DNA of 33,708 nucleotides from an uncultured Burkholderiales bacterium (GTDB taxonomy: Bacteria; Pseudomonadota; Gammaproteobacteria; Burkholderiales; Burkholderiaceae_C). Below the pieces are notes generated by a model that was not told the DNA's origin, searched no databases, and saw only the letters and a list, made by a program, of their open reading frames with translations. How positions within the stretch are numbered: the stretch's first letter is position 1; every line of letters begins with the position of its first letter. Made by a program: the position numbers and the translations under genes. Of the stretch, positions 15,952 to 23,844 are shown one piece after another. Where the stretch lies: contig CAMFGY010000041.1 in the NCBI GenBank assembly GCA_945952065.1, positions 1 through 33,708 on the forward strand. Direction: 5' to 3'.

Positions 15952-17505
15952 TCAGTGCAGTTTGAAGATGGCCACCGCCTGCACCAACTGATCGGCCTGT
16001 ACCCGCAAGCTCTCGGCGGCGGCGGCGCTTTCTTCCACCAAGGCGGCGTTTTGCTGGGTCACCTTGTCCATCTGCGTGATGGCTTCGCCCACCTGGGCAA
16101 TGCCCGAGCTTTGCTCGGTGCTGGCCGAGCTGATCTCACCCACGATGTCGGTGACCCGGCGGATCGCGGTGACGATTTCATTCATGGTCACGCCGGCCTT
16201 GTCGACCAAGACCGTGCCTTGCTCCACCCGCTCGACGCTGGCGTTGATCAAGACCTTGATCTCCTTGGCCGCCTCGGCGCTGCGCTGGGCCAAGGAGCGC
16301 ACCTCGCTGGCCACCACGGCAAAGCCGCGCCCTTGCTCACCGGCGCGGGCGGCTTCGACGGCCGCATTCAGCGCCAGGATATTGGTCTGGAAGGCAATGC
16401 CGTCGATGACGCTGATGATGTCGGAGATTTTTTTGGAGCTGTCGTTGATGCCCTTCATGGTCTCCACCACCTCGCCCACCACCTCACCGCCTTGGCGGGC
16501 CACTTGCGAGGCGCCCAAGGCCAGTTGATTGGCTTGCTTGGCGTTGTCGGCGTTGTTGCGCACGGTGGAGCTGAGCTCGTCCATGGTGGCGGCGGTTTGT
16601 TCCAGGGCGCTGGCCTGCTCCTCGGTGCGCTGGCTCAGATCAGCATTGCCCTGGGCGATTTCGCCGCTGCCGGTGGCCACGCTCTCGGCGTTTTCGCGCA
16701 CGCTGCGCACGGTCTGGCTGAGTTGGACGCGCATATGCTCCAGCGCGTTCAGCAAGACCGCAATCTCATCCTTGCCCTCGGCGTGCAAGGCTTGGCTCAT
16801 ATCGCCTTCACTCATGTGGCGAGCCCCTTGCGCGGCCAAGGCCAGTGGCGCCGTCAACATCTTGCTGATGAAAAGCCCCAGGGCAATGCCCAGGCCCAAG
16901 CACAGTGCCACCAAGATCAAGGTGAGGTTGCGGCTGTTTGCATAAATCGCATCGTTGTCAACCGAGGTCTGCTTGGCGGCGGCTTCTTTGCTTTCGCTCA
17001 GGGCCGTCATCAAACCATGGACCTTGCTCACCTGTGCCGCAGCATCGCCGAACAAGAAGTCGGAGGCATCGGATGCATCGGCCAGCGGCGCCTTGGCGGT
17101 CAAGGTTTCGAGTTTGGCAATCACGGCCTCGTAGGCACTCCATTGGGCTTGCAGGGCTTTGACCGTCTCCTTGCCCTTTTCGGTCCAGAACAAGGGGGCT
17201 GCCTGATCGATGCTTTTTCTTGCTTTCGCGACCGCCTCTTTGACCACATCCTGGGCTTTTTTGCGCTCCTCCATCGAGGGCGCCAACAAGGCCGTGCGTA
17301 CGGCCCGACCCGAGAGCGCGATGCCCAGATTGGCATCTTTGACCAGGGACAGCCCTGTCAACTCACGCTCATACAGCAAGGTGTCTGCATCATTGATTCG
17401 CTTCATCTGATAGACGGCGAACAAGCCCACCAAGCTCATGAGGGTGGTGATCGCGACAAAGGCCGCAATCAATTTGGTGGACATCTTGAAGTTGGACCAT
17501 TGCAT
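15952..17505 (-). CDS. Methyl-accepting chemotaxis protein, 4HB-sensor type (copy A)
   Basis: A 517-residue chemoreceptor. The first membrane helix is at 11-33. A periplasmic four-helix-bundle-type sensor spans 34-192, the second helix 194-214 and HAMP about 215-267. The long cytoplasmic coiled coil has the hairpin tip [23 protein letters not shown] that docks CheA and CheW. The C-terminus is AVAIFKLH, with no NWETF-type pentapeptide for CheR tethering. The start at 17505 is favoured by AGGAAA nine bases upstream; an in-frame start at 17541 adds 12 non-conserved residues. It lies 75 bases downstream of a second receptor on the same strand. From about residue 274 on, its DNA is almost identical to that neighbour, whereas the sensor halves differ, so the two probably sense different ligands through the same signalling module. 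Confidence 0.93.
   Translation of the reverse strand: MQWSNFKMSTKLIAAFVAITTLMSLVGLFAVYQMKRINDADTLLYERELTGLSLVKDANLGIALSGRAVRTALLAPSMEERKKAQDVVKEAVAKARKSIDQAAPLFWTEKGKETVKALQAQWSAYEAVIAKLETLTAKAPLADASDASDFLFGDAAAQVSKVHGLMTALSESKEAAAKQTSVDNDAIYANSRNLTLILVALCLGLGIALGLFISKMLTAPLALAAQGARHMSEGDMSQALHAEGKDEIAVLLNALEHMRVQLSQTVRSVRENAESVATGSGEIAQGNADLSQRTEEQASALEQTAATMDELSSTVRNNADNAKQANQLALGASQVARQGGEVVGEVVETMKGINDSSKKISDIISVIDGIAFQTNILALNAAVEAARAGEQGRGFAVVASEVRSLAQRSAEAAKEIKVLINASVERVEQGTVLVDKAGVTMNEIVTAIRRVTDIVGEISSASTEQSSGIAQVGEAITQMDKVTQQNAALVEESAAAAESLRVQADQLVQAVAIFKLH
15961..16686. repeat. Long direct repeat, copy 1 (chemoreceptor signalling domain)
   Basis: This 726-base segment matches 17587-18312 at an offset of exactly 1626 bases with no gaps. 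I count about four single-base differences (for example near 16000, 16627, 16648 and 16662). Similarity falls sharply just past 16686, at the codons entering the HAMP-proximal region. Confidence 0.9.
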
Positions 17506-17550
17506 GGGAGAGCGTTTCCTGAGTCTCAGATGATGTATCAATGCCCAGGG

Positions 17551-17577
17551 ATATCGGCAGTTTGCAGCCCTGACTGA
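17551..17577 (-). promoter_or_regulatory. Possible sigma-28 (FliA) promoter for chemoreceptor A
   Basis: On the minus strand GCCGATAT (17558-17551) matches the flagellar sigma factor -10 consensus GCCGATAA in seven of eight bases. Fifteen bases upstream is TCAG (17577-17574), a poor match to the TAAA -35. The position, in the gap before a chemoreceptor, is right for a class III motility promoter. The weak -35 keeps this tentative. Confidence 0.35.
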
Positions 17578-17580
17578 AGC

Positions 17581-19131
17581 TCAGATTTTGAAGATGGCCA
17601 CCGCCTGCACCAACTGATCGGCCTGCACCCGCAAGCTCTCGGCGGCGGCGGCGCTTTCTTCCACCAAGGCGGCGTTTTGCTGGGTCACCTTGTCCATCTG
17701 CGTGATGGCTTCGCCCACCTGGGCAATGCCCGAGCTTTGCTCGGTGCTGGCCGAGCTGATCTCACCCACGATGTCGGTGACCCGGCGGATCGCGGTGACG
17801 ATTTCATTCATGGTCACGCCGGCCTTGTCGACCAAGACCGTGCCTTGCTCCACCCGCTCGACGCTGGCGTTGATCAAGACCTTGATCTCCTTGGCCGCCT
17901 CGGCGCTGCGCTGGGCCAAGGAGCGCACCTCGCTGGCCACCACGGCAAAGCCGCGCCCTTGCTCACCGGCGCGGGCGGCTTCGACGGCCGCATTCAGCGC
18001 CAGGATATTGGTCTGGAAGGCAATGCCGTCGATGACGCTGATGATGTCGGAGATTTTTTTGGAGCTGTCGTTGATGCCCTTCATGGTCTCCACCACCTCG
18101 CCCACCACCTCACCGCCTTGGCGGGCCACTTGCGAGGCGCCCAAGGCCAGTTGATTGGCTTGCTTGGCGTTGTCGGCGTTGTTGCGCACGGTGGAGCTGA
18201 GCTCGTCCATGGTGGCGGCGGTTTGTTCCAGGGCGCTGGCCTGCTCTTCGGTGCGCTGGCTCAGATCGGCATTGCCCTGGGCGATTTGGCCGCTGCCGGT
18301 GGCCACGCTCTCAGAATTGCCTCGCACGGTGGACACAATGCTTTGCAAGCGCTCGCGCATATGTTCAAGCGCTTGCAGCAGTTGTGAGGTTTCATCTTTG
18401 CCGCTGACTTCGAATTGAACCCGCATATCGCCTTCGCTCATGGCTTGGGCGCCTAGCACCGCATGCGCCAGGGGTCGGGTGACATGGCGGCTGATGCCCA
18501 GACCCAGGCTCACGCCCACCACCACGCCCAAGGCAATCAGCACCAAGGTCATGTTGCGGCTGCTGTGATAGAGCTCGTCATTCGCGTCCGAGACCGCCTT
18601 GGCGTCGGTTTCCTTTTGCAAAGACAGGGCGCTAAGCGCCTGATCGACCAAGATCCCCTGCGGGGTGACGTCCGACTTGATGTACTTGATCGACTCATTC
18701 GAGCCGCTGAGGTCGGTTTTTTGAATGCGAGAGACCAGCTCCTGGGCGATTTGTTGGTCCTTCTCCCAGAGCGCGCGCAGCTTGCTCGTTTTGTCGCGGG
18801 TTTGCTCGTCCACCGGCAACTTGGCCACCTGGTCCAGCAGTTCGCCGCACTTCTTGCGGGCCTCGGCCATCAAGGCGAGGGCTTGCTCGCGTTCTCGGGC
18901 GTCGGTGGCCAACAAGGCCTCTCGAACCGCCACCAGGCCTTGCAGGCGCTGCGCGTTGGCTTCTTTGATCAGGGACACGCCGATCAGGTTGACCTCATAC
19001 AAGCGGGTGTCGGCATCGTTGATGCGCTTCATATTGAGAATCGCGATGCCGCCCAGCGCGGCGCCAATCATCGCGACGGCACAAAACGCGGCCACCAATT
19101 TGGTGGAAATCTTGTAGTCTGAAAGCTGCAT
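17581..19131 (-). CDS. Methyl-accepting chemotaxis protein, 4HB-sensor type (copy B)
   Basis: A 516-residue chemoreceptor with the same plan as its neighbour: membrane helix at 11-33, periplasmic helical sensor (about 34-190, with [34 protein letters not shown]), second membrane helix near 192-212, HAMP, then the MCP signalling domain with [20 protein letters not shown] at the tip. The ending AVAIFKI lacks a CheR-binding pentapeptide. GAAGGA upstream of ATG 19131 is a good ribosome site. Membrane-proximal and tip sequences match copy A, but the sensor regions share only scattered identity. The pair therefore looks like an old duplication whose 3' halves have been kept alike by gene conversion, or a recent chimera. 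No che genes lie in the window. Confidence 0.93.
   Translation of the reverse strand: MQLSDYKISTKLVAAFCAVAMIGAALGGIAILNMKRINDADTRLYEVNLIGVSLIKEANAQRLQGLVAVREALLATDAREREQALALMAEARKKCGELLDQVAKLPVDEQTRDKTSKLRALWEKDQQIAQELVSRIQKTDLSGSNESIKYIKSDVTPQGILVDQALSALSLQKETDAKAVSDANDELYHSSRNMTLVLIALGVVVGVSLGLGISRHVTRPLAHAVLGAQAMSEGDMRVQFEVSGKDETSQLLQALEHMRERLQSIVSTVRGNSESVATGSGQIAQGNADLSQRTEEQASALEQTAATMDELSSTVRNNADNAKQANQLALGASQVARQGGEVVGEVVETMKGINDSSKKISDIISVIDGIAFQTNILALNAAVEAARAGEQGRGFAVVASEVRSLAQRSAEAAKEIKVLINASVERVEQGTVLVDKAGVTMNEIVTAIRRVTDIVGEISSASTEQSSGIAQVGEAITQMDKVTQQNAALVEESAAAAESLRVQADQLVQAVAIFKI
17587..18312. repeat. Long direct repeat, copy 2 (chemoreceptor signalling domain)
   Basis: Partner of 15961-16686 in the same orientation. 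Recombination between the copies would delete one 1626-base unit and leave a single chimeric receptor. It is also an assembly hazard for short reads. Confidence 0.9.
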
Positions 19132-19315
19132 GATGCGAAGTCCTTCAAAGCCAACGATGCTTGATTCTGTCTGTTTTCAGACCGGGCTGCCCTGAAGTTT
19201 TGCGCCGCTGTGGTGCAAAGAGCGCAGGGCCGTGCTTGGCCCATGGTTCAATGTGCTCCCTCAGCGGCGCCGCCGGTGGCGCTGACTTTCTATTTCTGCT
19301 TTGGACCTCCGATCA

Positions 19316-20335
19316 ATGAAATCCTTGAACCCGCAGATTCATCTGGTCTCGCGCCCCGTTGGCGAACCTGTGGTCGACAACTTCAAACTGTTGGAATTGC
19401 CGCTGCCGGACTTGCAGGACGGTCAGGTGCTGGTGCGCAATCACTTTCTGAGCTTGGACCCCTATATGCGGGGGCGCATGAATGAGGGCAAGAGCTACGC
19501 CCAGCCGCAGCCCTTGAATCAAGTGATGTTGGGCGGCACGGTGGGGGTGGTGGCCGCCTCCAAGTATGCCGCCTATGCCGAGGGTGATACGGTGCTGACC
19601 ATGGGCGGGTGGCAGCATTTTTGTGTGCTCGATGCGAATCAGCGGGGCAGCTTGCAGAAAGTGGACGCCCGTCAGATTCCCTTGTCAGCGTTTCTGGGCG
19701 CGCTCGGCATGCCGGGTGTGACGGCTTGGTATGGGCTGGTCAAAATCATTGCGCCCAAGCCGGAAGAAACCGTGGTTGTCAGCGCGGCCAGTGGCGCCGT
19801 GGGCTCGGTGGTGGGGCAGTTGGCCAAAGCACGCGGTGCGCGGGTGGTGGGGCTGGCGGGTGGCGCTGAAAAATGCCGTTATGTTCAGGAGGAGCTGGGC
19901 TTTGATGCCTGCATCGATTACAAACAGCATGCCGATGTCAAGTCACTGTCGGCGGCCTTGAAGTCAGCCTGCCCCGATGGCATTGATGGCTATTTTGAAA
20001 ACGTGGGCGGTCAGATTCTGGACGCGGTGATGTCCCGAGCCAATCCTTTCAGCCGGGTGGCGATGTGCGGCATGATCGCCGGCTACAACGGCGAGCCCAT
20101 TCCCATGAGCGCGCCGCAGCTGATCCTGATCAACCGCATGAAGATCGAAGGCTTTATCGTCACCGAGCATTTGGATGTGTGGCCCGAGGCCTTGAAGGAA
20201 CTGGCGGCGCTGCTGACCGCCGGGCGTTTGAAGTTCCGCGAGTCCGTCAGCGAAGGCTTGGCCAGTGCGCCCGAGGCCTTTCTCGGCCTGCTCAAGGGGC
20301 GTAATTTCGGCAAGCAGTTGGTGAGGCTGATCTGA
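19316..20335 (+). CDS. NADP-dependent oxidoreductase, CurA/leukotriene-reductase type
   Basis: A 339-residue zinc-independent medium-chain reductase related to E. coli CurA and mammalian prostaglandin reductases, which reduce enone double bonds with NADPH. Seen here: the N-terminal GroES-like fold with LSLDPYMRGRMNEGKSYAQP (the family RMXXXXSY region), GGTVGVV, and the GMPGVTAWYGL helix. The nucleotide-binding loop is AASGAVGSVVGQLAKARGARVVGLAGG (about 155-181), and YFENVGGQILDAVM marks the substrate domain. The zinc-binding cysteines of alcohol dehydrogenases are absent. The start at 19316 skips an in-frame TTG at 19301; the ribosome site is weak. Its stop overlaps the next ATG, so the acetyltransferase is co-translated. 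Confidence 0.9.
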   Translation: MKSLNPQIHLVSRPVGEPVVDNFKLLELPLPDLQDGQVLVRNHFLSLDPYMRGRMNEGKSYAQPQPLNQVMLGGTVGVVAASKYAAYAEGDTVLTMGGWQHFCVLDANQRGSLQKVDARQIPLSAFLGALGMPGVTAWYGLVKIIAPKPEETVVVSAASGAVGSVVGQLAKARGARVVGLAGGAEKCRYVQEELGFDACIDYKQHADVKSLSAALKSACPDGIDGYFENVGGQILDAVMSRANPFSRVAMCGMIAGYNGEPIPMSAPQLILINRMKIEGFIVTEHLDVWPEALKELAALLTAGRLKFRESVSEGLASAPEAFLGLLKGRNFGKQLVRLI

Positions 20336-20808
20336 TGGGCTTGCGATGGACGTGTGCGCGTTTGCAGGACTTGCAGCCCGAGGCCTTGTACCAAGCGTTG
20401 GCCTTGCGCTCTCAGGTCTTTGTGGTGGAGCAGGCCTGTGTTTATCTGGACCCGGACGGCATTGACCTGATCGCATGGCACCTGCTCGGTCATGACGAGG
20501 GCAGCGGAGACTTGCTGGCTGCAGCCCGGCTCTTGCCGCCTCTGGCAAAAGGCCCCACCCATGTGCTGCCCGAAATCGGCCGGGTGGTGAGTGCACCGGC
20601 GGCGCGCGGCACCGGTGCGGGGCGCGCCCTGATGCAGGAAGCGATCGCGCAATGCGAGCACCTGTGGCCGGGGCAGGCCATTGCCATCCAAGCCCAAGCC
20701 TATTTGCTGGACTTCTACGCCAGCTTCGGTTTTGTGTCGAAGTCTTCGCCCTATGACGAAGACGGCATTGCGCACATCGATATGCAAAGGCCCAGTTCGG
20801 CGCGCTGA
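20335..20808 (+). CDS. elaA: ElaA-family GNAT acetyltransferase
   Basis: A 157-residue GNAT protein of the ElaA type. The hallmark N-terminal block LYQALALRSQVFVVEQACVYLDPDGID corresponds to the ElaA LRCAVFVVEQ signature. The acetyl-CoA loop is GRVVSAPAARGTGAGRALMQEAI (about 82-104; the canonical Q/RxxGxG/A appears as RGTGAG). The terminal strand AQAYLLDFYASFGFVSKSSPYDEDGIAHIDM is also characteristic. The acceptor substrate of ElaA is not established. ATG 20335 shares its first base with the stop codon of the reductase, showing tight coupling. It converges with hsp20. Confidence 0.88.
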   Translation: MGLRWTCARLQDLQPEALYQALALRSQVFVVEQACVYLDPDGIDLIAWHLLGHDEGSGDLLAAARLLPPLAKGPTHVLPEIGRVVSAPAARGTGAGRALMQEAIAQCEHLWPGQAIAIQAQAYLLDFYASFGFVSKSSPYDEDGIAHIDMQRPSSAR

Positions 20809-20809
20809 A

Positions 20810-20831
20810 CCCGGCGCCCGGCCGGGCTCAG
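20810..20831. terminator. Candidate hairpin between convergent elaA and hsp20
   Basis: CCCGGC (20810-20815) pairs with GCCGGG (20821-20826). An overlapping alternative palindrome, GCCCGGCCGGGC (20816-20827), is also present. The 16-base string GCCCGGCCGGGCTCAG recurs at the other convergent junction near 25147. There is no T tract, so termination would be rho-dependent or weak. Confidence 0.4.
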
Positions 20832-20841
20832 TGCGGCTGGC

Positions 20842-21261
20842 TTATTCGATAGGGATGGCCCGTGAGCCTGAGCCCTCGCGCTTGGGCAGGGTCAGTTTGA
20901 GCACGCCATCTTCGAACTTGGCGACCACGTTTTTGCTGTCGATTTCATGGGCCAAGGTGAAGCCGCGTGAGACGCTGCCGATATAGGTCTCCTTCAAGAG
21001 CACGCGGCCGCCAGACTTTTCTTCGCGTTCCTTTTTGATCTCGGCCGCGATCGAGACAAAACCGCCATCCACGGTGAGGCGGATATCACTCTTCTTGGCG
21101 CCCGGAATCTCGGCGCGCACTTCGTAGTCGGCCGCATGTTCGGTCACATCCAGGCGGATTTCACCCGGCGCGTTGTCATGCCAGCGCAGGGGTTGCGCGA
21201 AGCGACGGAAGATTTCTGGAAAGGACTGATCAAAGGGATCAATGCGTGTCAGTGCACTCAT
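20842..21261 (-). CDS. Hsp20 / alpha-crystallin small heat-shock protein
   Basis: A 139-residue small heat-shock protein, an ATP-independent holdase that binds unfolding proteins. The alpha-crystallin domain runs from about residue 35, with IRLDVTEHAADYEVRAEIPGAKKSDIRLTVDGGFVSIAAEIKKE, to the conserved SRGFTLAHEIDSKNVVAKFEDGVLKLTLPK (A-x-x-x-n-G-v-L motif). It ends with a tail containing RAIPIE, the I-x-I/V oligomerisation motif. ATG 21261 is preferred: CAGGAG then sits six bases upstream, whereas for ATG 21267 it would abut the start codon. The upstream region carries a perfect FNR-type box rather than a clear sigma-32 promoter, which suggests low-oxygen induction. Confidence 0.93.
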   Translation of the reverse strand: MSALTRIDPFDQSFPEIFRRFAQPLRWHDNAPGEIRLDVTEHAADYEVRAEIPGAKKSDIRLTVDGGFVSIAAEIKKEREEKSGGRVLLKETYIGSVSRGFTLAHEIDSKNVVAKFEDGVLKLTLPKREGSGSRAIPIE

Positions 21262-21354
21262 GGTCATCTCCTGTAAGCAGAGTTGGATCTATGAAGTGAA
21301 ACGGGGCGCATGGATTGTTTGAATCATGGGACAGCGCCAGTCCCACTGGATTGA

Positions 21355-21360
21355 AGTTTA
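21355..21360 (-). promoter_or_regulatory. Predicted -10 element of hsp20
   Basis: On the minus strand TAAACT lies 21 bases past the end of the FNR box core. Counting from the box centre places this hexamer where a -10 should be if the box is centred near -41.5. The predicted start of transcription is near 21348, giving a leader of about 87 bases. Confidence 0.45.
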
Positions 21361-21379
21361 GGAAGCACGCATCTGGGTT

Positions 21380-21397
21380 TTTTGATGGAGATCAAAA
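21380..21397. promoter_or_regulatory. FNR/Anr-type binding site upstream of hsp20
   Basis: TTTTGATGGAGATCAAAA contains the exact FNR consensus TTGAT-N4-ATCAA (21382-21395) inside a longer perfect palindrome. It lies about 120 bases upstream of the hsp20 start codon and in class II register with a -10-like TAAACT. Crp/Fnr-family proteins such as Anr or FixK bind this sequence; the regulator itself is not in the window. Confidence 0.65.
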
Positions 21398-21401
21398 GAG
21401 T

Positions 21402-21441
21402 GGTGCCCCTGGCACCCGCATCCCTAGGTTGTCGTACAACC
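21402..21441. repeat. Two small inverted repeats between hsp20 promoter and the next gene
   Basis: GGTGCC-CCT-GGCACC (21402-21416) and GGTTGT-CGT-ACAACC (21427-21441) are both perfect 6+3+6 inverted repeats. The second lies eight bases past the stop of the minus-strand hydrolase gene. They may be a terminator for that gene or additional operator sites; no T tract follows. Confidence 0.4.
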
Positions 21442-21448
21442 GAGTCGC

Positions 21449-22783
21449 TTACTCATGGGACGGGGCACTCAGGCCATCGCTGTCATAGCGATTGCGTGGA
21501 TTCCACAGCAGCCAGCCGGCGCTGCCGACACTGTCTGAGGCCTGGATCTGGCGACGGATTTCCTGCGCGCCGAAGTCGCGATGATCAAAGGCGTAGTCCC
21601 GAAACGCCTGCAACCAGGGGCGAAAGCGCACCCCCGGCAAGCCGGTGCGTTGCATGGCGCGACGCAGGCTGTGCTCAACGATCTCATAGGGCGCTTCCAT
21701 TGGATTGCGGTGCTCGGGGATGCCCAGATGAAAGCCGGAGGGGTAAAGCATCGGGCACAGATAGTCGACCCCATCGGCCAAGGCTTCCAACTGCTGCCCG
21801 ATTTGGGTGTCGTTGTGGTTCCAGCTGACGTAGCCAAAGATGTCTGCCGAGATGAATGCGTTGTAGGGGCTCAGTCTTTGCCTGGCGGCGCTCAGAAAAC
21901 CCGTGATGGCGGCGATGCGGGCGGCCTCGCCTTGCGGCCCTTGGTTGGGCTGGCTGAAGCTCAGGCCCAGCGCATCGGGGAAGCGCACATAGTCGAACTG
22001 CACCTCATCGAAGCCCAGCTGGGCGGCTTCTTCGGCCATGTCCAGGCTGTGCGCCCAGGCGGCGGATTGAAAGGGATCGATCCAAGCCAAGCCTTCGCGG
22101 TCTTTCCAGACGGCGCCTTGCGCATCACGCACCGCCCACTGCGGATGGAGGGTGGCCAGGGCCTCGTCTTTGAAGGTGACGATGCGAGCAATCAAATAAA
22201 GGCCGCGCGCCTTCAAGTCCTGGAGCAGGGCCGGCATATCGGCCACGGTGATGATTTTTTGTGGGCCCAGACCCGCGCGAGCCAGGGCGGCGCTGCGGTA
22301 AGGCACCAGGCCGCGATCGCCTTTCACATCAATGACCAGGGCGTTGAGTTCGGTCTTGTCAATCAGCGCTAGTGCGTCCTTGCGCAACTCTTGGCTGCCG
22401 ATGCCATAGACCGACAGATACAGCCCCTTGGCGCGCAGCGGACTCAGTTTCAGCTGGATCGTCGGCAGGCTCTGAGGGCGACCCGGCAGCACTTGTTCCA
22501 GGCGCCGATAGCCAGGGGCACGGGCGCTGATGCGTGTCGCGGGGGCGGCCTCCGCAGCAAGCAAGCTGAAACGGCCCGACTCGTCGCTGATCGCCAGCTG
22601 CGAGCCCAGCACCACGGTGGCCTGGGCAATCGGGAGACCACTGCGCTCATCGCTCACCAAGCCTTGCACGACGGTAGGCTTGGCGGTCGCCGAGCAGGCC
22701 ACTGCGGCCAGAAACAGCGCCAAGTGGAGCACGGCGGCGCTCCCGCTTGCACTGAGGCTGGTGATGGCGGTGCGCACACTCAT
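21449..22783 (-). CDS. Secreted glycoside-hydrolase-like protein (DUF4015 type) with N-terminal carboxypeptidase-regulatory-like domain
   Basis: A 444-residue exported protein with a hydrophobic N-terminus (SGSAAVLHLALFLAAVACSATA, possibly a lipoprotein-like or ordinary signal). A small beta-sandwich follows at about 36-100 (VVQGLVSDERSGLPIAQATVVLG...SDESGRFSL), typical of carboxypeptidase-regulatory-like domains. From about 115 on there is a TIM-barrel resembling the DUF4015 putative glycosidase family: KGLYLSVYGIGSQ, LNALVIDVKGDRGLVPY, YLIARIVTFKD, FDEVQFDYVRFPD, ISADIFGYVSWNHNDTQIGQQLEALADGVDYLCPMLYPS. The acidic residues in IDVKGD and QFDYVRFPD are candidate catalytic positions. ATG 22783 overlaps the stop of the upstream deacetylase (ATGA), so the two are coupled. 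Substrate and activity are unproven. Confidence 0.82.
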   Translation of the reverse strand: MSVRTAITSLSASGSAAVLHLALFLAAVACSATAKPTVVQGLVSDERSGLPIAQATVVLGSQLAISDESGRFSLLAAEAAPATRISARAPGYRRLEQVLPGRPQSLPTIQLKLSPLRAKGLYLSVYGIGSQELRKDALALIDKTELNALVIDVKGDRGLVPYRSAALARAGLGPQKIITVADMPALLQDLKARGLYLIARIVTFKDEALATLHPQWAVRDAQGAVWKDREGLAWIDPFQSAAWAHSLDMAEEAAQLGFDEVQFDYVRFPDALGLSFSQPNQGPQGEAARIAAITGFLSAARQRLSPYNAFISADIFGYVSWNHNDTQIGQQLEALADGVDYLCPMLYPSGFHLGIPEHRNPMEAPYEIVEHSLRRAMQRTGLPGVRFRPWLQAFRDYAFDHRDFGAQEIRRQIQASDSVGSAGWLLWNPRNRYDSDGLSAPSHE

Positions 22784-23703
22784 GATGGAGAAGGACCGAG
22801 AGGTCCACTTGGCCCGGGTGCTTGGCCAGGAGCAAAAGCTGCGCGTAGCCAATGCGCCAGCTGCTCTGGGCTGAGGCTGTCCAAGGCCAAATAGCGGGGC
22901 ACATCAAAGAGCGGCGACTGCAGCGTGGCGGCACTTTGGCCCAGGCCCAAAGCGATCTGATAGCCCAGCTCTTGCGCCAGCGCCTGCAAGCCGGGATCAC
23001 TCAGCCCGAACGGCCAGGCCAGCTGGTCAACCGCCATGCCCAGCCGTTCTTGCAAAAGCTCGCGCGATCGCAGCAGCTGCTGACGCGCAAAGCGGTCAAA
23101 TGCCGCGGCATCCAGGCGTCGCCGCTCTTGGATGAAGTGAGGGTGCCAATAGCTGTGCGATTGCAGACTGAAGCCTTCGATGCGGCTGAGTGTGCGCAAC
23201 TGCGCCCAAGTCATGGCGTAGCTGACCTTGGAAATCGCAGACGGGTAAATGAACAAGCTGATCGGCCAGGCTCTGGCGGTCCTTTGGCTGGCCTCCTGCA
23301 GCAGCGGCGCCATCACCTGGAATTGCGAGAGATGCCCGTCATCCGCACTCAGCACCACGGCGCGCTCGGGCAATTGCGAGAGCTCGCCGCGCCGGTAGGC
23401 CAGCCATTGGCTCAAGGGGATCGGCTGGGCCCCCAGCGTTTGCAGCGTGGCCAAATGCTGTGCGAACAGGCTGCTGCGCACCGTCATGCTGTCCAGGGCG
23501 CGGTCGGCAAAGCGGTGGTAAACCAAGATCGGCACTGGGCTGGGGGCCGCGGTGGGCGGCGCAGCGAAGCCCATGCCCGCGCCTGGGGTCAGGCCGCAAG
23601 TGACGGCAATGAAACGACGTCGGCTCAGCCGCTTCGGCCCAGCGCACGGCGGGCGGCGCATCGGGGACTGAAGAAGGCACAGAGGACTGGGCGGCGGCTT
23701 CAT
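22780..23703 (-). CDS. Tat-exported polysaccharide deacetylase
   Basis: A 307-residue deacetylase of the NodB-fold, PgaB/IcaB-like group. A twin-arginine signal is visible (LSRRRFIAVTCGL, about 26-38, then GAGMGFAAPPTAA). Catalytic landmarks are VPILVYHRF (57-65), motif 1 SADDG (119-123, Asp121/Asp122 in place of TFDDG), motif 2 SHSYWHPH (182-189, His183 and His187), and AWPFGLSDPGLQALAQELGY as the later substrate-site block. ATG 23703 is chosen; ATG 23661 would still retain the Tat motif, and neither has a clear ribosome site. Longer in-frame extensions overlap the divergent flavoprotein gene and are unlikely. It is coupled to the glycosidase-like gene, so together they provide the two activities that PgaB carries in one chain. 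Confidence 0.83.
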   Translation of the reverse strand: MKPPPSPLCLLQSPMRRPPCAGPKRLSRRRFIAVTCGLTPGAGMGFAAPPTAAPSPVPILVYHRFADRALDSMTVRSSLFAQHLATLQTLGAQPIPLSQWLAYRRGELSQLPERAVVLSADDGHLSQFQVMAPLLQEASQRTARAWPISLFIYPSAISKVSYAMTWAQLRTLSRIEGFSLQSHSYWHPHFIQERRRLDAAAFDRFARQQLLRSRELLQERLGMAVDQLAWPFGLSDPGLQALAQELGYQIALGLGQSAATLQSPLFDVPRYLALDSLSPEQLAHWLRAAFAPGQAPGPSGPLGPSPS

Positions 23704-23844
23704 GGCGGGCTGGGCGGCGCACTGGTGTGGGCCTTGATCTTGCCAGTGTCCGACGCTTTGCAAAGGTGATTTTGTGCCGTGTTTCACAGGGTCTTGATCT
23801 GGCACACTGCCCACCCATTGTGCTTTTCTGTGTTTGTGTGTTTC

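Noticed and set aside
15955-17577. 540-codon open frame opposite the chemoreceptor gene (and a similar one opposite the other copy)
   Set aside because: The minus strand encodes unmistakable chemoreceptors; the plus-strand translation is Gly/His/Leu low complexity and is duplicated only because the DNA repeat is.
21262-21348. Sigma-32 heat-shock promoter for hsp20 (CTTCAA ... CCCATG)
   Set aside because: The spacing between the two elements is about 20 bases, outside the 13-17 range, and the -35 is imperfect.
23800-23816. TGGCAC resembling a sigma-54 -24 element before the flavoprotein gene
   Set aside because: The required GC at the -12 position is not at the correct spacing.
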